Origin: Candidatus Paraprochloron terpiosi LD05
Lineage (GTDB): Bacteria > Cyanobacteriota > Cyanobacteriia > Cyanobacteriales > Prochloraceae
Assembly: GCA_018141785.1 (NCBI GenBank)
Contig: CP073341.1
Location: 3,255,422 to 3,319,421, forward strand
DNA length: 64,000 nt
Direction: 5' to 3'
Each line of letters begins with the position of its first letter. Positions within the stretch are counted from its first letter, which is position 1. The translations under genes and the position numbers were made by a program. The notes below the pieces were generated by a model. That model had not been told where the DNA came from and searched no databases. It was given only the letters and a program-made list of their open reading frames with translations. Below are positions 46,248 through 55,382 of the stretch, one piece after another.

Positions 46248-47408
46248 TTAAACAATATAATTGCAATTTATTTTTTCAACCAATTGGTCAATTTCTTCTC
46301 GTAGGTTAAAATAATGAACGCAAGCGCGAACGCAATCCGGATCTGCCAGAGTCCGCAACAAAAATCCCCATCTTTCCAGAGAGTGAACTAACTCTTGGCT
46401 AGATATATTCCCAGTTACCTGAAAGGAAACCAAACCAGCTTCTGGAGGAGAATCCTTCAAACATTTTACCCCTTTTATTTCCCTTAAACCCTCCCAAAGA
46501 TAGGCGCTTAAAGCACAAATTTGCTCATAACGTTCCCTCGCTGTTCCCCACTCACTGTGAGTAGCCATGGCTCCTCTCAACCCTTCATACAGAGGATAAG
46601 CGGAACTAGCAACCTCAAACCGTCGGGCGTCAGATAGCCAACTCACAGGTTCCCCCCTATCCCCCAAATTTACTCCCCGCCAACCAATAAAGGTGGGCTG
46701 AATACTTTCCATAGCATGAGACTTAACATACAACCCCCCAACTCCCACAGGACCGCAAAGCCATTTATGTCCGGTAAAGCTATAGAAATCTACCCCCAAT
46801 TCCAGCAAATTCAAAGGTAACATCCCCACAGACTGAGCTCCATCCACCAAAACTGGCACCTTTTGTTGGTGACAAAGGGCAGTAATCTCAGCTAGAGGCA
46901 AAACCTGACCCGTATTCCAGAGTATATGACTCAAAATTACCAACCGAGTATTAGGTTGCAAATGAGCCCCAATCACCTCCACTGGATCTCCTTGGTTCAA
47001 GGTGTCCATAATGGGACAAGTAGAGACTTCCACTTGAAACCGTCGAGCTATTTCTTGAACAATAGCAATAACCCCATTGTGTTCGCAATCGGTCATTAAA
47101 ATATGGTCCCCAGGTTGCCAATTTATCCCCCAGAGGACAATATTGCAGCCCACAGTAGTGTTCTCTGTGAGAGCTATTTGGGAGGGGGTAGCGCCAATTT
47201 CAGCTGCCATATCCTTGCGAAGGTCAGCCATGCGCTGCTCCACTCCAAGGTTGACTTTCAAGGAAAACGGACCTTGCTCTTGGATATATTTATGACAATC
47301 TATAATGCTGGATAACACAGCATTGGGCATAATGCCCTGCCCGCCAAAGTTCAAATAAACTTTATCAGTTAGTCCGGGAAATTGCTGTCGATGCTTTTCT
47401 ATATTCAT
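46248..47408 (-). CDS. Cystine/cysteine C-S lyase (C-DES-like), aminotransferase class V fold
   Basis: This 386-aa PLP enzyme closely resembles the Synechocystis C-DES cystine lyase, which releases persulfide sulfur for Fe-S cluster assembly. The PLP lysine is in FTGHKWLCGP near residue 221, with LVDGAQSVGMLPL before it and YLNFGGQGIMPN at the N terminus. The family also includes SufS/NifS desulfurases, but the GGQG and GPVGVGGLY signatures favour C-DES. The downstream sulfotransferase follows within 70 bases on the same strand. Confidence 0.85.
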   Translation of the reverse strand: MNIEKHRQQFPGLTDKVYLNFGGQGIMPNAVLSSIIDCHKYIQEQGPFSLKVNLGVEQRMADLRKDMAAEIGATPSQIALTENTTVGCNIVLWGINWQPGDHILMTDCEHNGVIAIVQEIARRFQVEVSTCPIMDTLNQGDPVEVIGAHLQPNTRLVILSHILWNTGQVLPLAEITALCHQQKVPVLVDGAQSVGMLPLNLLELGVDFYSFTGHKWLCGPVGVGGLYVKSHAMESIQPTFIGWRGVNLGDRGEPVSWLSDARRFEVASSAYPLYEGLRGAMATHSEWGTARERYEQICALSAYLWEGLREIKGVKCLKDSPPEAGLVSFQVTGNISSQELVHSLERWGFLLRTLADPDCVRACVHYFNLREEIDQLVEKINCNYIV

Positions 47409-47498
47409 CTAATTCGAGCTGGTGATATGGTACTACCTATCCTACTATCCTTTGGGCCGGGGCGTAGAGCGCGAGATGACGTGAATCTTTATTCCCAG

Positions 47499-47948
47499 TT
47501 AAACCTCCTCAGCAATCATGGTCTGGGGCACAATTTCGTCATGACTAACATTGATAACGTTTTGCTGAATTTTATCCTGAATGGACTTGGCGAGCATTTG
47601 ATTCATTAATTGTACCTCATTTCTGGAGTTGTAGCGACGGACAATCACAAAGATTCTTTGTTTCTTCTCCCAACCTTCTTTAGGGAAATATACCTTTTTG
47701 GTTTTCTTGCGGACGAAAATTGCTGCTTTAGTAGTGCTTGTTCTATCTCTCACTGGCATTATATTCTGCCAATAGGCTTCGTAAATGGAATTTTTCTCAT
47801 TCTGATACAACCACAGACTGGTATAATAAGGAACGTGGAGACAAGAAAAATTATCATTCTCTTTTTTGACTTGGAAGTAACCCCAGGTTTTCTCCTGTTT
47901 GTTTAAAAGTTGCTCTAAAGCAGCTTGCAATAAGGGGAAATGATCCAT
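47499..47948 (-). CDS. Conserved-looking hypothetical protein
   Basis: This 149-aa soluble, basic protein begins MDHFPLLQAALEQLLNKQ. It has aromatic-rich middle strands (NFSCLHVPYYTSLWLYQ) and a helical end. I do not recognise a domain. It lies 25 bases after the RNase HI gene on the same strand, suggesting co-transcription. Confidence 0.6.
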   Translation of the reverse strand: MDHFPLLQAALEQLLNKQEKTWGYFQVKKENDNFSCLHVPYYTSLWLYQNEKNSIYEAYWQNIMPVRDRTSTTKAAIFVRKKTKKVYFPKEGWEKKQRIFVIVRRYNSRNEVQLMNQMLAKSIQDKIQQNVINVSHDEIVPQTMIAEEV

Positions 47949-47973
47949 AATTTTAACCGCAGATGTTTAAAAA

Positions 47974-48585
47974 TTATCCTGCTACTTCAATAGATAAGAG
48001 CCATTTGCCATTGGCTAATAACTTGGGCTCATCGATAATTATACCCTGTTGTTGGGATTTGCCAATAACAATCACATCTCCAATGGTATAATCACAGTGG
48101 GGAATTTTTGTCGGTTGCTCTATCTTTTCCTTTACTGGTTTATTCTTCTTAGTTTTCCCTCCATCGATACATTTATTAGCAGCAGCATCTGCTAGTTTAT
48201 TTTGCTCTCGCGCTACCCATTCTATCCTAGTGTGGTCAAAATTCTGGATTAATCTTTTCGCTTCCTGGTAAAGGGGTTGCAAATGCTCGGCTTTTACTTT
48301 CCAGAAATCCTGCACCTGTTTGACGACGAGATTGCTATCTCCCCTAATTTCCAATTTCCGAATACCTAAGGCAGCAGCTTTTTTTAAGCCCACAATTAAT
48401 CCGGTATATTCCGCTACGTTGTTAGTGGCAAAAGGGAGAAACTCAGCTGCCGTATGGCGATCGCCGTCTGGCATTATAATTACTGCTGCTCCTGCTGCTT
48501 TTCCGGGATTACCTCGGGAGGCTCCATCGAAGAATAGTATCGGTATAATATGGTCGCCAATCTCTTGCTTTTGCTTTTTCACCAT
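47974..48585 (-). CDS. rnhA: Ribonuclease HI-family protein
   Basis: This 203-aa protein has RNase H catalytic residues D in LFFDGASRGNPG, E in NNVAEYTGL, D in EIRGDSNLVVKQV and D in NKLADAAANK. The RNase H part ends near residue 140. A ~60-residue tail (HCDYTIGDVIVIG...) forms an additional small domain seen in some cyanobacterial members. It degrades the RNA strand of RNA-DNA hybrids. It heads a minus-strand run of genes. Confidence 0.88.
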   Translation of the reverse strand: MVKKQKQEIGDHIIPILFFDGASRGNPGKAAGAAVIIMPDGDRHTAAEFLPFATNNVAEYTGLIVGLKKAAALGIRKLEIRGDSNLVVKQVQDFWKVKAEHLQPLYQEAKRLIQNFDHTRIEWVAREQNKLADAAANKCIDGGKTKKNKPVKEKIEQPTKIPHCDYTIGDVIVIGKSQQQGIIIDEPKLLANGKWLLSIEVAG

Positions 48586-48703
48586 GAAGTTAATGGGTTT
48601 ATCAGTTTACACTAGATAGCTCTAGAGTATCCCAAAAGTTAAAATTTTGTTGCGCTGTTAGGTTTTGTCATCACCTTAGGCTAGACTGAGGGTAGATTAT
48701 AGC

Positions 48704-49534
48704 GTGCGGCTCGAAAGTCGCAGTAGTTAGTGGGTAAAACCCCATGGGGAGTGTCCTCCCCGGTTCCAGCCCGAAGGAGCCTCAGCAGCAATGAGGGGGT
48801 TTCACAGCTAGAGGGTTAAATGGCTAAGTTTTCTATTAGTCCGATAGTGGTAACGGCCTAGGGAAAGTCTGATATGGTGAGCATAAAGCGAAGCTTGCAG
48901 CCTCGTCAGTGGCAATGAGTGAAAGCGGAACTGATACACTCTAACCAAAACGGTATGCGGCATATGTGAAAGATGGACTGCTATAGACATCGCGTAGACA
49001 CCACGCCGCCGGGGTATGGAGCAGCCTAAGTCAGACGTATCTAATTACTGTGGAACGAGTAAACCTCCATTGGGTCTGAGAAATCAGTAGGGAAGCTGTA
49101 AAGCGAACCAATTCCCAGGGGAGACAGGACTATCCTAAGAAGCGAACGCTGCTAGGACGAAAGTTCAGGGGAATCAATAACCCGGCAGATAGGCAAATGT
49201 CTACCCCCGCCATCCGCGATGCCGGGGGGAGCTGACGTAGGAGAGGGTGAAACGTAACGGTAAAATCCCTTACCACTTGCGATTTTGCAATCAAAAAGCT
49301 GGAACTTGAAACTCAAAGCTCCTCATAAGTTAGAGGCGTCGGGCAAACGTCAATGGCGAGGAGGTTGGAATTTAAGGACTCAAAGCCCAATCTGAATGAG
49401 ACCTGAAAGCCGATACAAGTAATGAGGAGTAAACGCGCCAGTTCAGTAGATGATACACCAGGAGCCGGGTGCTTGGAAACTTGCACGCCCGGTACTGTGA
49501 GGGGGAAAACCTGTAAGGGTCTACCTATCTCGAC
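48704..49534 (+). mobile_element. ORF-less group II intron in the leader of the YqiJ-like gene
   Basis: This 831-base intron is nearly identical to the inner intron at 37978-38794: same GTGCGGCTCGAAAGTCG start, domain V at 49462-49495 and ATCTCGAC end. It differs mainly by a hairpin insert (CCCCCGCC...GATGCCGGGGG) near 49204. It ends 13 bases before the ATG of the next gene, so it lies in that gene's 5' untranslated region. Confidence 0.88.
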
Positions 49535-49547
49535 TAACTTAGGGTTC

Positions 49548-50225
49548 ATGTTATTTCACCCAGCTAACATAGCTTACTGGATTTTCCTCGCCATCGGGGT
49601 TTTGTTGTTCCTCTTAGTCATTTTGTCTGGTGGGGGAGACGAAAACTTAGAATTGGAAGGGGATGTTGACGTTGATGTTGACGCGAATGTAGATACGGAT
49701 GGAAATTTCCTGCCCCTGGAAATTTTAGGCTGGCTCGGTATTGGGAAAGCACCTCTGATTTTACTCTTGGCAATAGATTTTAGTACTTGGGGTGTGGCTG
49801 GTTGGCTGCTAAATGTGGTTATTGGCAATCTTACGGGAACCATTCCCCAACGGTTTATGGGTTTAGGGGGAGTGGTATTCCTGTCTTCCCTGGGGTTGAG
49901 TTTGTTTCTGGGTAGTACCATTTCTCAACCTTTGGGGAAAATATTTGCGGATTTTGGGGAGGATACCAGCAGCGAACGCCTTCTGGGTTGTGTGGGTACG
50001 GTAACCTCCAAGGAAGTCCCCTATCTCGTTGAAGGTAAAATCGGCCAAGCCGATGTGTTGGATAATTCGCGTAATTTAGTTACTATTACCATCTGTTTAC
50101 CTCAATGGGCAAAAGTGGTGCCCCAGCGAGGAGAACAAGTTTTAATCATCGATCGCACTCAAAACGGCTACTTGGTTATTGCTAAAGATAGCACCGATGA
50201 GGAACTTTGGCTCGATAATTCTTAG
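49548..50225 (+). CDS. YqiJ/NfeD-like membrane protein with OB-fold domain
   Basis: This 225-aa protein has an N-terminal transmembrane helix (about residues 8-28), an acidic linker (DVDVDVDANVDTD), two or three more hydrophobic helices (residues ~75-130), and a C-terminal OB-fold (LLGCVGTVTSKEVPYLVEGK). YqiJ-type proteins accompany flotillins, and a flotillin-like gene follows. The true start is ATG 49548 (MLFHPANIAYW); upstream codons belong to the intron. The ribosome site (TTAGGG) is weak. Confidence 0.8.
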   Translation: MLFHPANIAYWIFLAIGVLLFLLVILSGGGDENLELEGDVDVDVDANVDTDGNFLPLEILGWLGIGKAPLILLLAIDFSTWGVAGWLLNVVIGNLTGTIPQRFMGLGGVVFLSSLGLSLFLGSTISQPLGKIFADFGEDTSSERLLGCVGTVTSKEVPYLVEGKIGQADVLDNSRNLVTITICLPQWAKVVPQRGEQVLIIDRTQNGYLVIAKDSTDEELWLDNS

Positions 50226-50257
50226 GGTTAGGGTGTAGGTTTGGGGGAGATTTTCAA

Positions 50258-50290
50258 ATAAACCACAGAGACGCAGAGGACGCAGAGGAG
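50258..50290. repeat. Dispersed CTCTGCG-type repeat (reverse orientation)
   Basis: AACCACAGAGACGCAGAGG followed by ACGCAGAGGAGG lies between the YqiJ-like and flotillin genes. It is the reverse-complement form of the repeat also seen at 10.1, 15.6 and 29.9 kb. Confidence 0.7.
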
Positions 50291-50373
50291 GAAATCATAC
50301 TATGCTCTTTTGGCTGACTTTCATTCAATCTTTACCCACCATTTCATTAAGTATACAATATGAGGAGGTTCCT

Positions 50374-52392
50374 ATGTCAAAACAAAATTTAGTCGCTCAA
50401 ACTATTCAACCCGCTCCTATCCAACCGAAAGCCCAACTAGGAGGTATTTTTGAACTGGGTGGGGGGATTATTTTCTGGGCTGGTCTTATCGGTTCCCTGG
50501 TTTTTTTATTGCTCTTGAGTATTTGGGGGTATACCCGAGTTTATGTCATTACTCCCAATAACGAAGCTTTTGTCCGCACCGGAGGAGTATTCACTAAAGA
50601 CAAAACTGTTATTCTCAATGGGGGATGTATTGTTTTACCAGGATTTCATGAACTAACTCGGGTTCCTTTGCGGGAAATTTCCATCGATGTGGTGCGCACT
50701 GGCAATCTGGCTGTTCGCACTCAAGACTATTTACGAGCTAATATGCGGGTGACATTTTATGTCTGTATCAACCCCGATAAGGACAATGTGTTAACTGCTG
50801 CTGCTCGTTTATCCAAACAAGGTAAAATTGCCCCCAACGATATTAAAGAGGCGTTGGAGAAACGGGCAGACGATGCCATTCGAGCGGCGGCAAAGCGGAA
50901 AAGTTTAGCGGAAATCGATTCGGATAAATTAGGGTTTGCTGATGAAGTCTTGAATTTGATTCAACAAGACTTGAAGAAAGTGGGTTTAACGCTGAATAAT
51001 ATTGCCATCTCCGAGATAGAAGAGAGCGATACCTATGATGAGAATAACTTTTTCGACGCTCAGGGAGTGCGACTGCGAACGGAAACCATCCAACGTTCCA
51101 TTAAACAAAAACTGGATGTAGAGCTGAAGACATTCCAGGAAAAGAAGGAGCTGGAATTAAGTACCAAGATAGCTGTGGAGCAGCAGGAATTGGCAGCAGA
51201 AAAGCAATCCCTCACTATTAGTCAACAGCAAGAAGAAGCAAAGCTAAATCAAGAGAAACAAGTCCAGTTTTTGCAGGCTTTGCAGGAAAGGGAAATTCAA
51301 GAAGCCAAGGATCAAGAAGCTGCTAAGATTGAAAGGAATCGCATTTTGCAGGAAAAAGCAGTTGAAGAGGAGAAAATTCAGCAGCAACTAGCGGTGCAGG
51401 AAAGTAAAATCGCCGCAGATATTGCTTTAGAAGAGCGGAATAAGGAATTAAAGGTAGCTCAAACCTTGCAAAAGCAAGAAGCAGAGGTAGCGGAAATTAC
51501 CAGGGAGAAAACCTTAGAAGAGGAAAAAATTCAACAGCAGTTAGGGGTGCAGCAAAAGAAAATTGAGGCAGATATTGCTTTAGAAGAGCGGAATAAGGAA
51601 TTAAAGGTAGCCCAAACCTTGCAAAAACAAGAAGCAGAGGTAGCGGAAATTACCCGACAAAAAACCGTAGACGCTTCCCGCTTGAAAGCGCAGGTAGAAG
51701 TAGCAGCAGCAGAGCAAGAGTCCAAAGTAGCCCAACAGGTAGCAGCCATCGCTATTGTAGACAAAGAAAGGGAACGGTTGGTAGCAGAAGCAGAAAGAGC
51801 GTCCGCTGAAGCTGCTGTAGCTACAGCAACGGAAATTGAAAAAGCAGAGCGCACCCAAAGGTTATCAATTATCGAAGCCCAACAGGAAGCAGAGCAGCGC
51901 AAAATTGCCGACCAAAATGTGGTTGAAATCGATGTTTTCCGTCGCCGACGCCAAGCGGAAATTGCCCGTCAAGCTGCTGAACTAGAAGCAGAATCTATTC
52001 GCACCCTGGCGGAAGCCAATCGTTTTAAAGAGTTGGCTGAAGCGGAAGGTAAAAAAGCCCTGATTCAGGCAGAGAACGCCCTCAGCGACGCCAATCGTAC
52101 TGTGGAGTTGTTAAAAACCATTTGGCCAGAACTGGCGGTAAATCTGCCGGAAATCGTCCAAGCCTTGGCCCCCCAACCGGGAGTATTGGGAGATGCTCGC
52201 ATTTATGCTTTTCCTGGAGCAAATGGCAATGGAGCTACTAATACAGGCGATATTAGCAAGTTGCTTCTCTCTACTAGCGGTTTAACCTTGGTGAATACAT
52301 TGCTCGAAGATGGGAAATTGGGGAAGGCCATCGCCCAATTGAAAGAAGTGCTTCGTAACGATACCACAGAGGTATATAACAGTGACCAGTGA
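50374..52392 (+). CDS. Flotillin-like (YqiK/SPFH) protein
   Basis: This ~672-aa protein has one N-terminal membrane segment (about residues 35-60), an SPFH/band-7 domain (ITPNNEAFVRTGGVF through ISEIEESDTYDENNFF), and a very long Glu/Lys/Gln-rich coiled coil with an internal duplication of ~49 residues. A C-terminal tail follows with flotillin-like ALAPQPGVLGDARIYAFPG. YqiK-type flotillins scaffold membrane microdomains with YqiJ/NfeD partners, here the preceding gene. ATG 50374 is preceded by GAGGAGG; an upstream ATG at 50302 is less likely. Confidence 0.88.
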   Translation: MSKQNLVAQTIQPAPIQPKAQLGGIFELGGGIIFWAGLIGSLVFLLLLSIWGYTRVYVITPNNEAFVRTGGVFTKDKTVILNGGCIVLPGFHELTRVPLREISIDVVRTGNLAVRTQDYLRANMRVTFYVCINPDKDNVLTAAARLSKQGKIAPNDIKEALEKRADDAIRAAAKRKSLAEIDSDKLGFADEVLNLIQQDLKKVGLTLNNIAISEIEESDTYDENNFFDAQGVRLRTETIQRSIKQKLDVELKTFQEKKELELSTKIAVEQQELAAEKQSLTISQQQEEAKLNQEKQVQFLQALQEREIQEAKDQEAAKIERNRILQEKAVEEEKIQQQLAVQESKIAADIALEERNKELKVAQTLQKQEAEVAEITREKTLEEEKIQQQLGVQQKKIEADIALEERNKELKVAQTLQKQEAEVAEITRQKTVDASRLKAQVEVAAAEQESKVAQQVAAIAIVDKERERLVAEAERASAEAAVATATEIEKAERTQRLSIIEAQQEAEQRKIADQNVVEIDVFRRRRQAEIARQAAELEAESIRTLAEANRFKELAEAEGKKALIQAENALSDANRTVELLKTIWPELAVNLPEIVQALAPQPGVLGDARIYAFPGANGNGATNTGDISKLLLSTSGLTLVNTLLEDGKLGKAIAQLKEVLRNDTTEVYNSDQ

Positions 52393-52423
52393 AGGAGTAC
52401 CATGACATTGTAGGGGCGGGGTC

Positions 52424-52462
52424 TCCCCACCTCTCTGCGCCTCTGCGCCTCTGCGTGAAACC
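52424..52462. repeat. Dispersed CTCTGCG-type repeat
   Basis: CTCCCCACCTCTCTGCGCC is followed by TCTGCGCCTCTGCGTGAAAC, the best-preserved copy of this repeat in the window. It lies between the flotillin stop and the tRNA-Gln promoter. Confidence 0.75.
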
Positions 52463-52520
52463 TAGCAAAAGCTCTCAGAGAAAAAGTTTCAGCGCAAAAA
52501 AAAATTTTTTCCCAAAGTAC

Positions 52521-52549
52521 TTGACAAAACCTCAATTACCTCTTAGGAT
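52521..52549 (+). promoter_or_regulatory. Promoter of tRNA-Gln (and possibly ktrB)
   Basis: A perfect TTGACA (52521-52526) is separated by 17 bases from TAGGAT (52544-52549), placing the start about 12 bases upstream of the mature tRNA. Confidence 0.7.
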
Positions 52550-52567
52550 AGATAGAGTGAGCAAAAT

Positions 52568-52639
52568 TGGGGTGTAGCCAAGTGGTAAGGCAGCGGGTTT
52601 TGGTCCCGCCATTCCTAGGTTCGAATCCTAGCACCCCAG
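52568..52639 (+). tRNA. tRNA-Gln (UUG anticodon)
   Basis: The acceptor stem TGGGGTG/CACCCCA, anticodon stem GCGGG/CCCGC with loop TTTTGGT (anticodon TTG), and T arm CTAGG-TTCGAAT-CCTAG fold as a standard cloverleaf. The discriminator is G and CCA is not encoded. The next gene starts only 4 bases downstream. Confidence 0.95.
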
Positions 52640-52643
52640 TAAT

Positions 52644-53978
52644 ATGAGTATTGCACGTACAATTTGCCTTGGATTTTTGGCGGCGATCGCCGTCGGAACT
52701 CTCCTCCTAATACTCCCTTTTGCTACCAGTACAGGAACCTGGAATAATCCCCTGGTGGCTTTATTTACAGCTACTTCTGCTGTCTGCGTTACCGGGTTAG
52801 TGGTAGTGGATACAGGAACCTATTACTCCTTCTGGGGGCAGTTTATCATTCTACTGCTCATTCAACTAGGCGGTTTGGGCTACATGACTATTACCACCTT
52901 CCTCATGTTATTACTAGGAAGACGCTTCGATCTGAGGCAAAAATTCGCTATTCAGGAATCTTTTGACCGTCCCTTCTTACAAGGAAGCCAAAACTTAGTC
53001 CGCTCCATTTTCGCTACTACCCTCATTTTTGAAATTAGCGGCATATTCTTACTTCGGAACACCTTTACCCCAGACTATGGCTTAGATAAAAGCTTGTGGT
53101 TAGCCATTTTCCACAGTATTAGCGCTTGGAACAATGCTGGCTTTAGTTTATTTCCCGACAGTTTAGTCTCCTATCAATCTTCCTTCCGGATAAATTTAGT
53201 CATTCCCGCTTTAGTTATTTTTGGCGGTTTAGGCTACCAAGTAATTATAGAACTATATTTGTGGCTTGTGAACCGCTTTCAAGGGAAAAGAGCTACATTT
53301 GCTTTTTCCCTCAACTTCAAAGTAGTCATGAGCACTACCATTTTACTCCTCGTGGTGGGAACTATTGCTTTTTTCTTAACGGAACTGCATAATAAAGAAA
53401 CATTAGCAGCACTAGATTTGCAGACAGAAATTTTAACTGCTTGGTTTCAGTCTATCACCACCAGAACAGCGGGGTTTAATAGTATCGATATAGAGGGAAT
53501 GACCACAGCGGGGTTGTTTATCACCATGGCTTTGATGTTTATCGGTGCCAGTCCCAGCGGTACAGCAGGGGGAATTAAAACTACGACTTTCAGGATTTTA
53601 ACCAGCTGCACAGTTTCCGTCTTACAAGGGAAAGAAGACATAGTTATCTACCAGCGTAAAGTACCCCAACCAGTTTTATTCAAAGCAGTTGCTTTGGTAT
53701 GCGGTTCCATTGCAACAATTACTATAGGGACGATTTTAATTACCTTAGCAGACGGAGATATGAATTTAATTCAAATTGTGTTTGAGGTCATATCCGCTTT
53801 TGCTACTGTAGGACTTTCTACCGGAATAACAGCTAGTCTTTCCTCCCTTTCCCACTTAGTTTTAATCTTTACAATGTACGCTGGTAGAGTGGGGGTATTA
53901 CTCTTAATTGCTGCCATTATCGGAGAGTCCAGTCCCAGTGTCATTCAATACCCAGAGGAAAATTTATTGGTAGGGTAG
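52644..53978 (+). CDS. ktrB: KtrB/TrkH-family potassium transporter subunit
   Basis: This 444-aa membrane protein has the four pore-loop repeats of Trk/Ktr channels, with filter-like sequences ATSAVCVTGL, SISAWNNAGF, TTRTAGFN and FATVGLSTG. It imports K+ (often Na+-coupled in cyanobacteria) together with the RCK subunit KtrA, encoded 236 bases downstream. The ATG lies 4 bases after the tRNA-Gln 3' end, with a stop codon upstream in frame inside the tRNA gene. It therefore has no space for a Shine-Dalgarno and may be translated from a leaderless message. Confidence 0.93.
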   Translation: MSIARTICLGFLAAIAVGTLLLILPFATSTGTWNNPLVALFTATSAVCVTGLVVVDTGTYYSFWGQFIILLLIQLGGLGYMTITTFLMLLLGRRFDLRQKFAIQESFDRPFLQGSQNLVRSIFATTLIFEISGIFLLRNTFTPDYGLDKSLWLAIFHSISAWNNAGFSLFPDSLVSYQSSFRINLVIPALVIFGGLGYQVIIELYLWLVNRFQGKRATFAFSLNFKVVMSTTILLLVVGTIAFFLTELHNKETLAALDLQTEILTAWFQSITTRTAGFNSIDIEGMTTAGLFITMALMFIGASPSGTAGGIKTTTFRILTSCTVSVLQGKEDIVIYQRKVPQPVLFKAVALVCGSIATITIGTILITLADGDMNLIQIVFEVISAFATVGLSTGITASLSSLSHLVLIFTMYAGRVGVLLLIAAIIGESSPSVIQYPEENLLVG

Positions 53979-54149
53979 GCAATGTTATATTAATTGAGAA
54001 TTAACAAAACAGCGGCAAATCTATTCACAAAACCCCTAACCTCGACCCGTAAGTCCTCCTTCGGGGACTGGATATCACCACTTACTATGAAGGCGATCGC
54101 CAATTTAATCTTCTTATTACTCTTACTAATAATTCATAAAGTGGACAAT

Positions 54150-54178
54150 TTGGCAAACATTTGGTACCCTGTTATAAT
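54150..54178 (+). promoter_or_regulatory. Promoter of ktrA
   Basis: TTGGCA (54150-54155), a 17-base spacer, and a perfect TATAAT (54173-54178) lie about 37 bases before the ktrA start, so ktrA is not solely dependent on ktrB transcription. Confidence 0.7.
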
Positions 54179-54214
54179 AAAAACACCATTATCTTTTAAA
54201 AAAAGAGGTAAATA

Positions 54215-54943
54215 GTGGAACTGCGTGCCGCAAAGTGGATCCCTGGAGGAGCACTCAAATTCTTGCTCAGTCTGCGCAAAGCAAATCGCCAGTTTGCCGT
54301 CATTGGTTTAGGAAGGTTTGGAAGGGCTGTTTGTGGTTCATTACACCGTATGGGATATGAAGTTCTAGCTGGAGACAGAGATGAAAAGCTCGTGGCGAGA
54401 GTAATGACGGAAAAAATAGCGAATCATGCCGTCCAGTTAGATTCTACCGACCCCACAGCCTTGAAACAAGCGGGTATTTTCGAGTTCGATACGGTTATTG
54501 TCGCTATTGGAAACTACTTGGAAGAGAGTGTCATTACTACTTTGAACCTCAAAGAAGCAGGTGTGGAACAGGTAGTTGTCAAAGCTTCCTCAGACACTCA
54601 TCACAAACTATTACTAAGGGTAGGAGCTGACAGGGTGGTTTTCCCTGAGTACGAAGCAGGTTACCATTTAGCCCTTACTCTCACCAAACCATCCATTTTA
54701 GAGCGCTTCGACCTGGACCGGGACAACAGCATTGTCGAAGTATTGGTACCGGAAGAATTTGACGGCAAAACCCTAAAAGAACTAGAACTGCGCCGTAACT
54801 ACCGTTTGAACGTCCTCGCTATTGGAAATGGGGACAAGTTTAAGATTAACCCAGGTCCTCTGGACCGCTTAAATAAAGGTTTAGCTATGGTAGTCATCGG
54901 TTCTAATGAAGATATTAAGAAGTTGCCAATTTCAGATGTTTAA
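54215..54943 (+). CDS. ktrA: KtrA/TrkA-type RCK regulatory subunit
   Basis: This 242-aa protein has a TrkA-N Rossmann domain (FAVIGLGRFGRAVCGSL near residues 28-44) and a TrkA-C domain from about residue 160 (IVEVLVPEEFDGKTL). It binds nucleotides and gates the KtrB channel. It starts at GTG after AGAGG. The gene order ktrB-ktrA and the separate promoter suggest independent dosage control. Confidence 0.92.
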   Translation: MELRAAKWIPGGALKFLLSLRKANRQFAVIGLGRFGRAVCGSLHRMGYEVLAGDRDEKLVARVMTEKIANHAVQLDSTDPTALKQAGIFEFDTVIVAIGNYLEESVITTLNLKEAGVEQVVVKASSDTHHKLLLRVGADRVVFPEYEAGYHLALTLTKPSILERFDLDRDNSIVEVLVPEEFDGKTLKELELRRNYRLNVLAIGNGDKFKINPGPLDRLNKGLAMVVIGSNEDIKKLPISDV

Positions 54944-55122
54944 ATCAAAAACAAGTCAGATAGCTCAACATGAAATGTCAAACTAATCTACTTTGGTATG
55001 AAATAGTTGTACCAGATTTATTGACTGGTCAAATTTTCTCAAGCTGGTACAAAAATCTTTGCACCTCAATTTTGTTGTTTTACAGTATTTAGAAGGAGTA
55101 GATATATCTGAATTATACAGGA

Positions 55123-55374
55123 ATGACGGTAAATCAGGGTGAACAAATTATCTGGTGTGACTTTTTGCTTTTCGAGCAAGGTGGATTTATTCCCGATAAT
55201 AATGAGTAATATGATAAAATTATTGAGAGAACAGATGCAACTGTAAGAGCTGTAGATGGTGGGTACTTGTACCTATATATTAAGAGTAAAAAGCTGGTTC
55301 AAAAGATTCTGAAGAAATTTGAAGCAGTGGAGTTAACAGAAGAAACTCTTAACGAATTCACATTTCTAGAATAA
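55123..55374 (+). pseudogene. Unrecognised small gene with one in-frame stop
   Basis: The frame reads MTVNQGEQIIWCDFLLFEQ...DNNE, a TAA stop, then YDKIIERTDATVRAVDGGYLY split onwards to FTFLE and a second stop, with no frameshift. The composition is protein-like on both sides of the stop, so an 83-residue gene with one nonsense mutation is plausible. The family is unknown. The rest of 54944-55382 has no gene. Confidence 0.4.
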
Positions 55375-55382
55375 TATCAAGA

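Noticed and set aside
53994..54215. 73-codon frame between ktrB and ktrA
   Set aside because: No start signal, contains a HIP1 site and the ktrA promoter; treated as intergenic.
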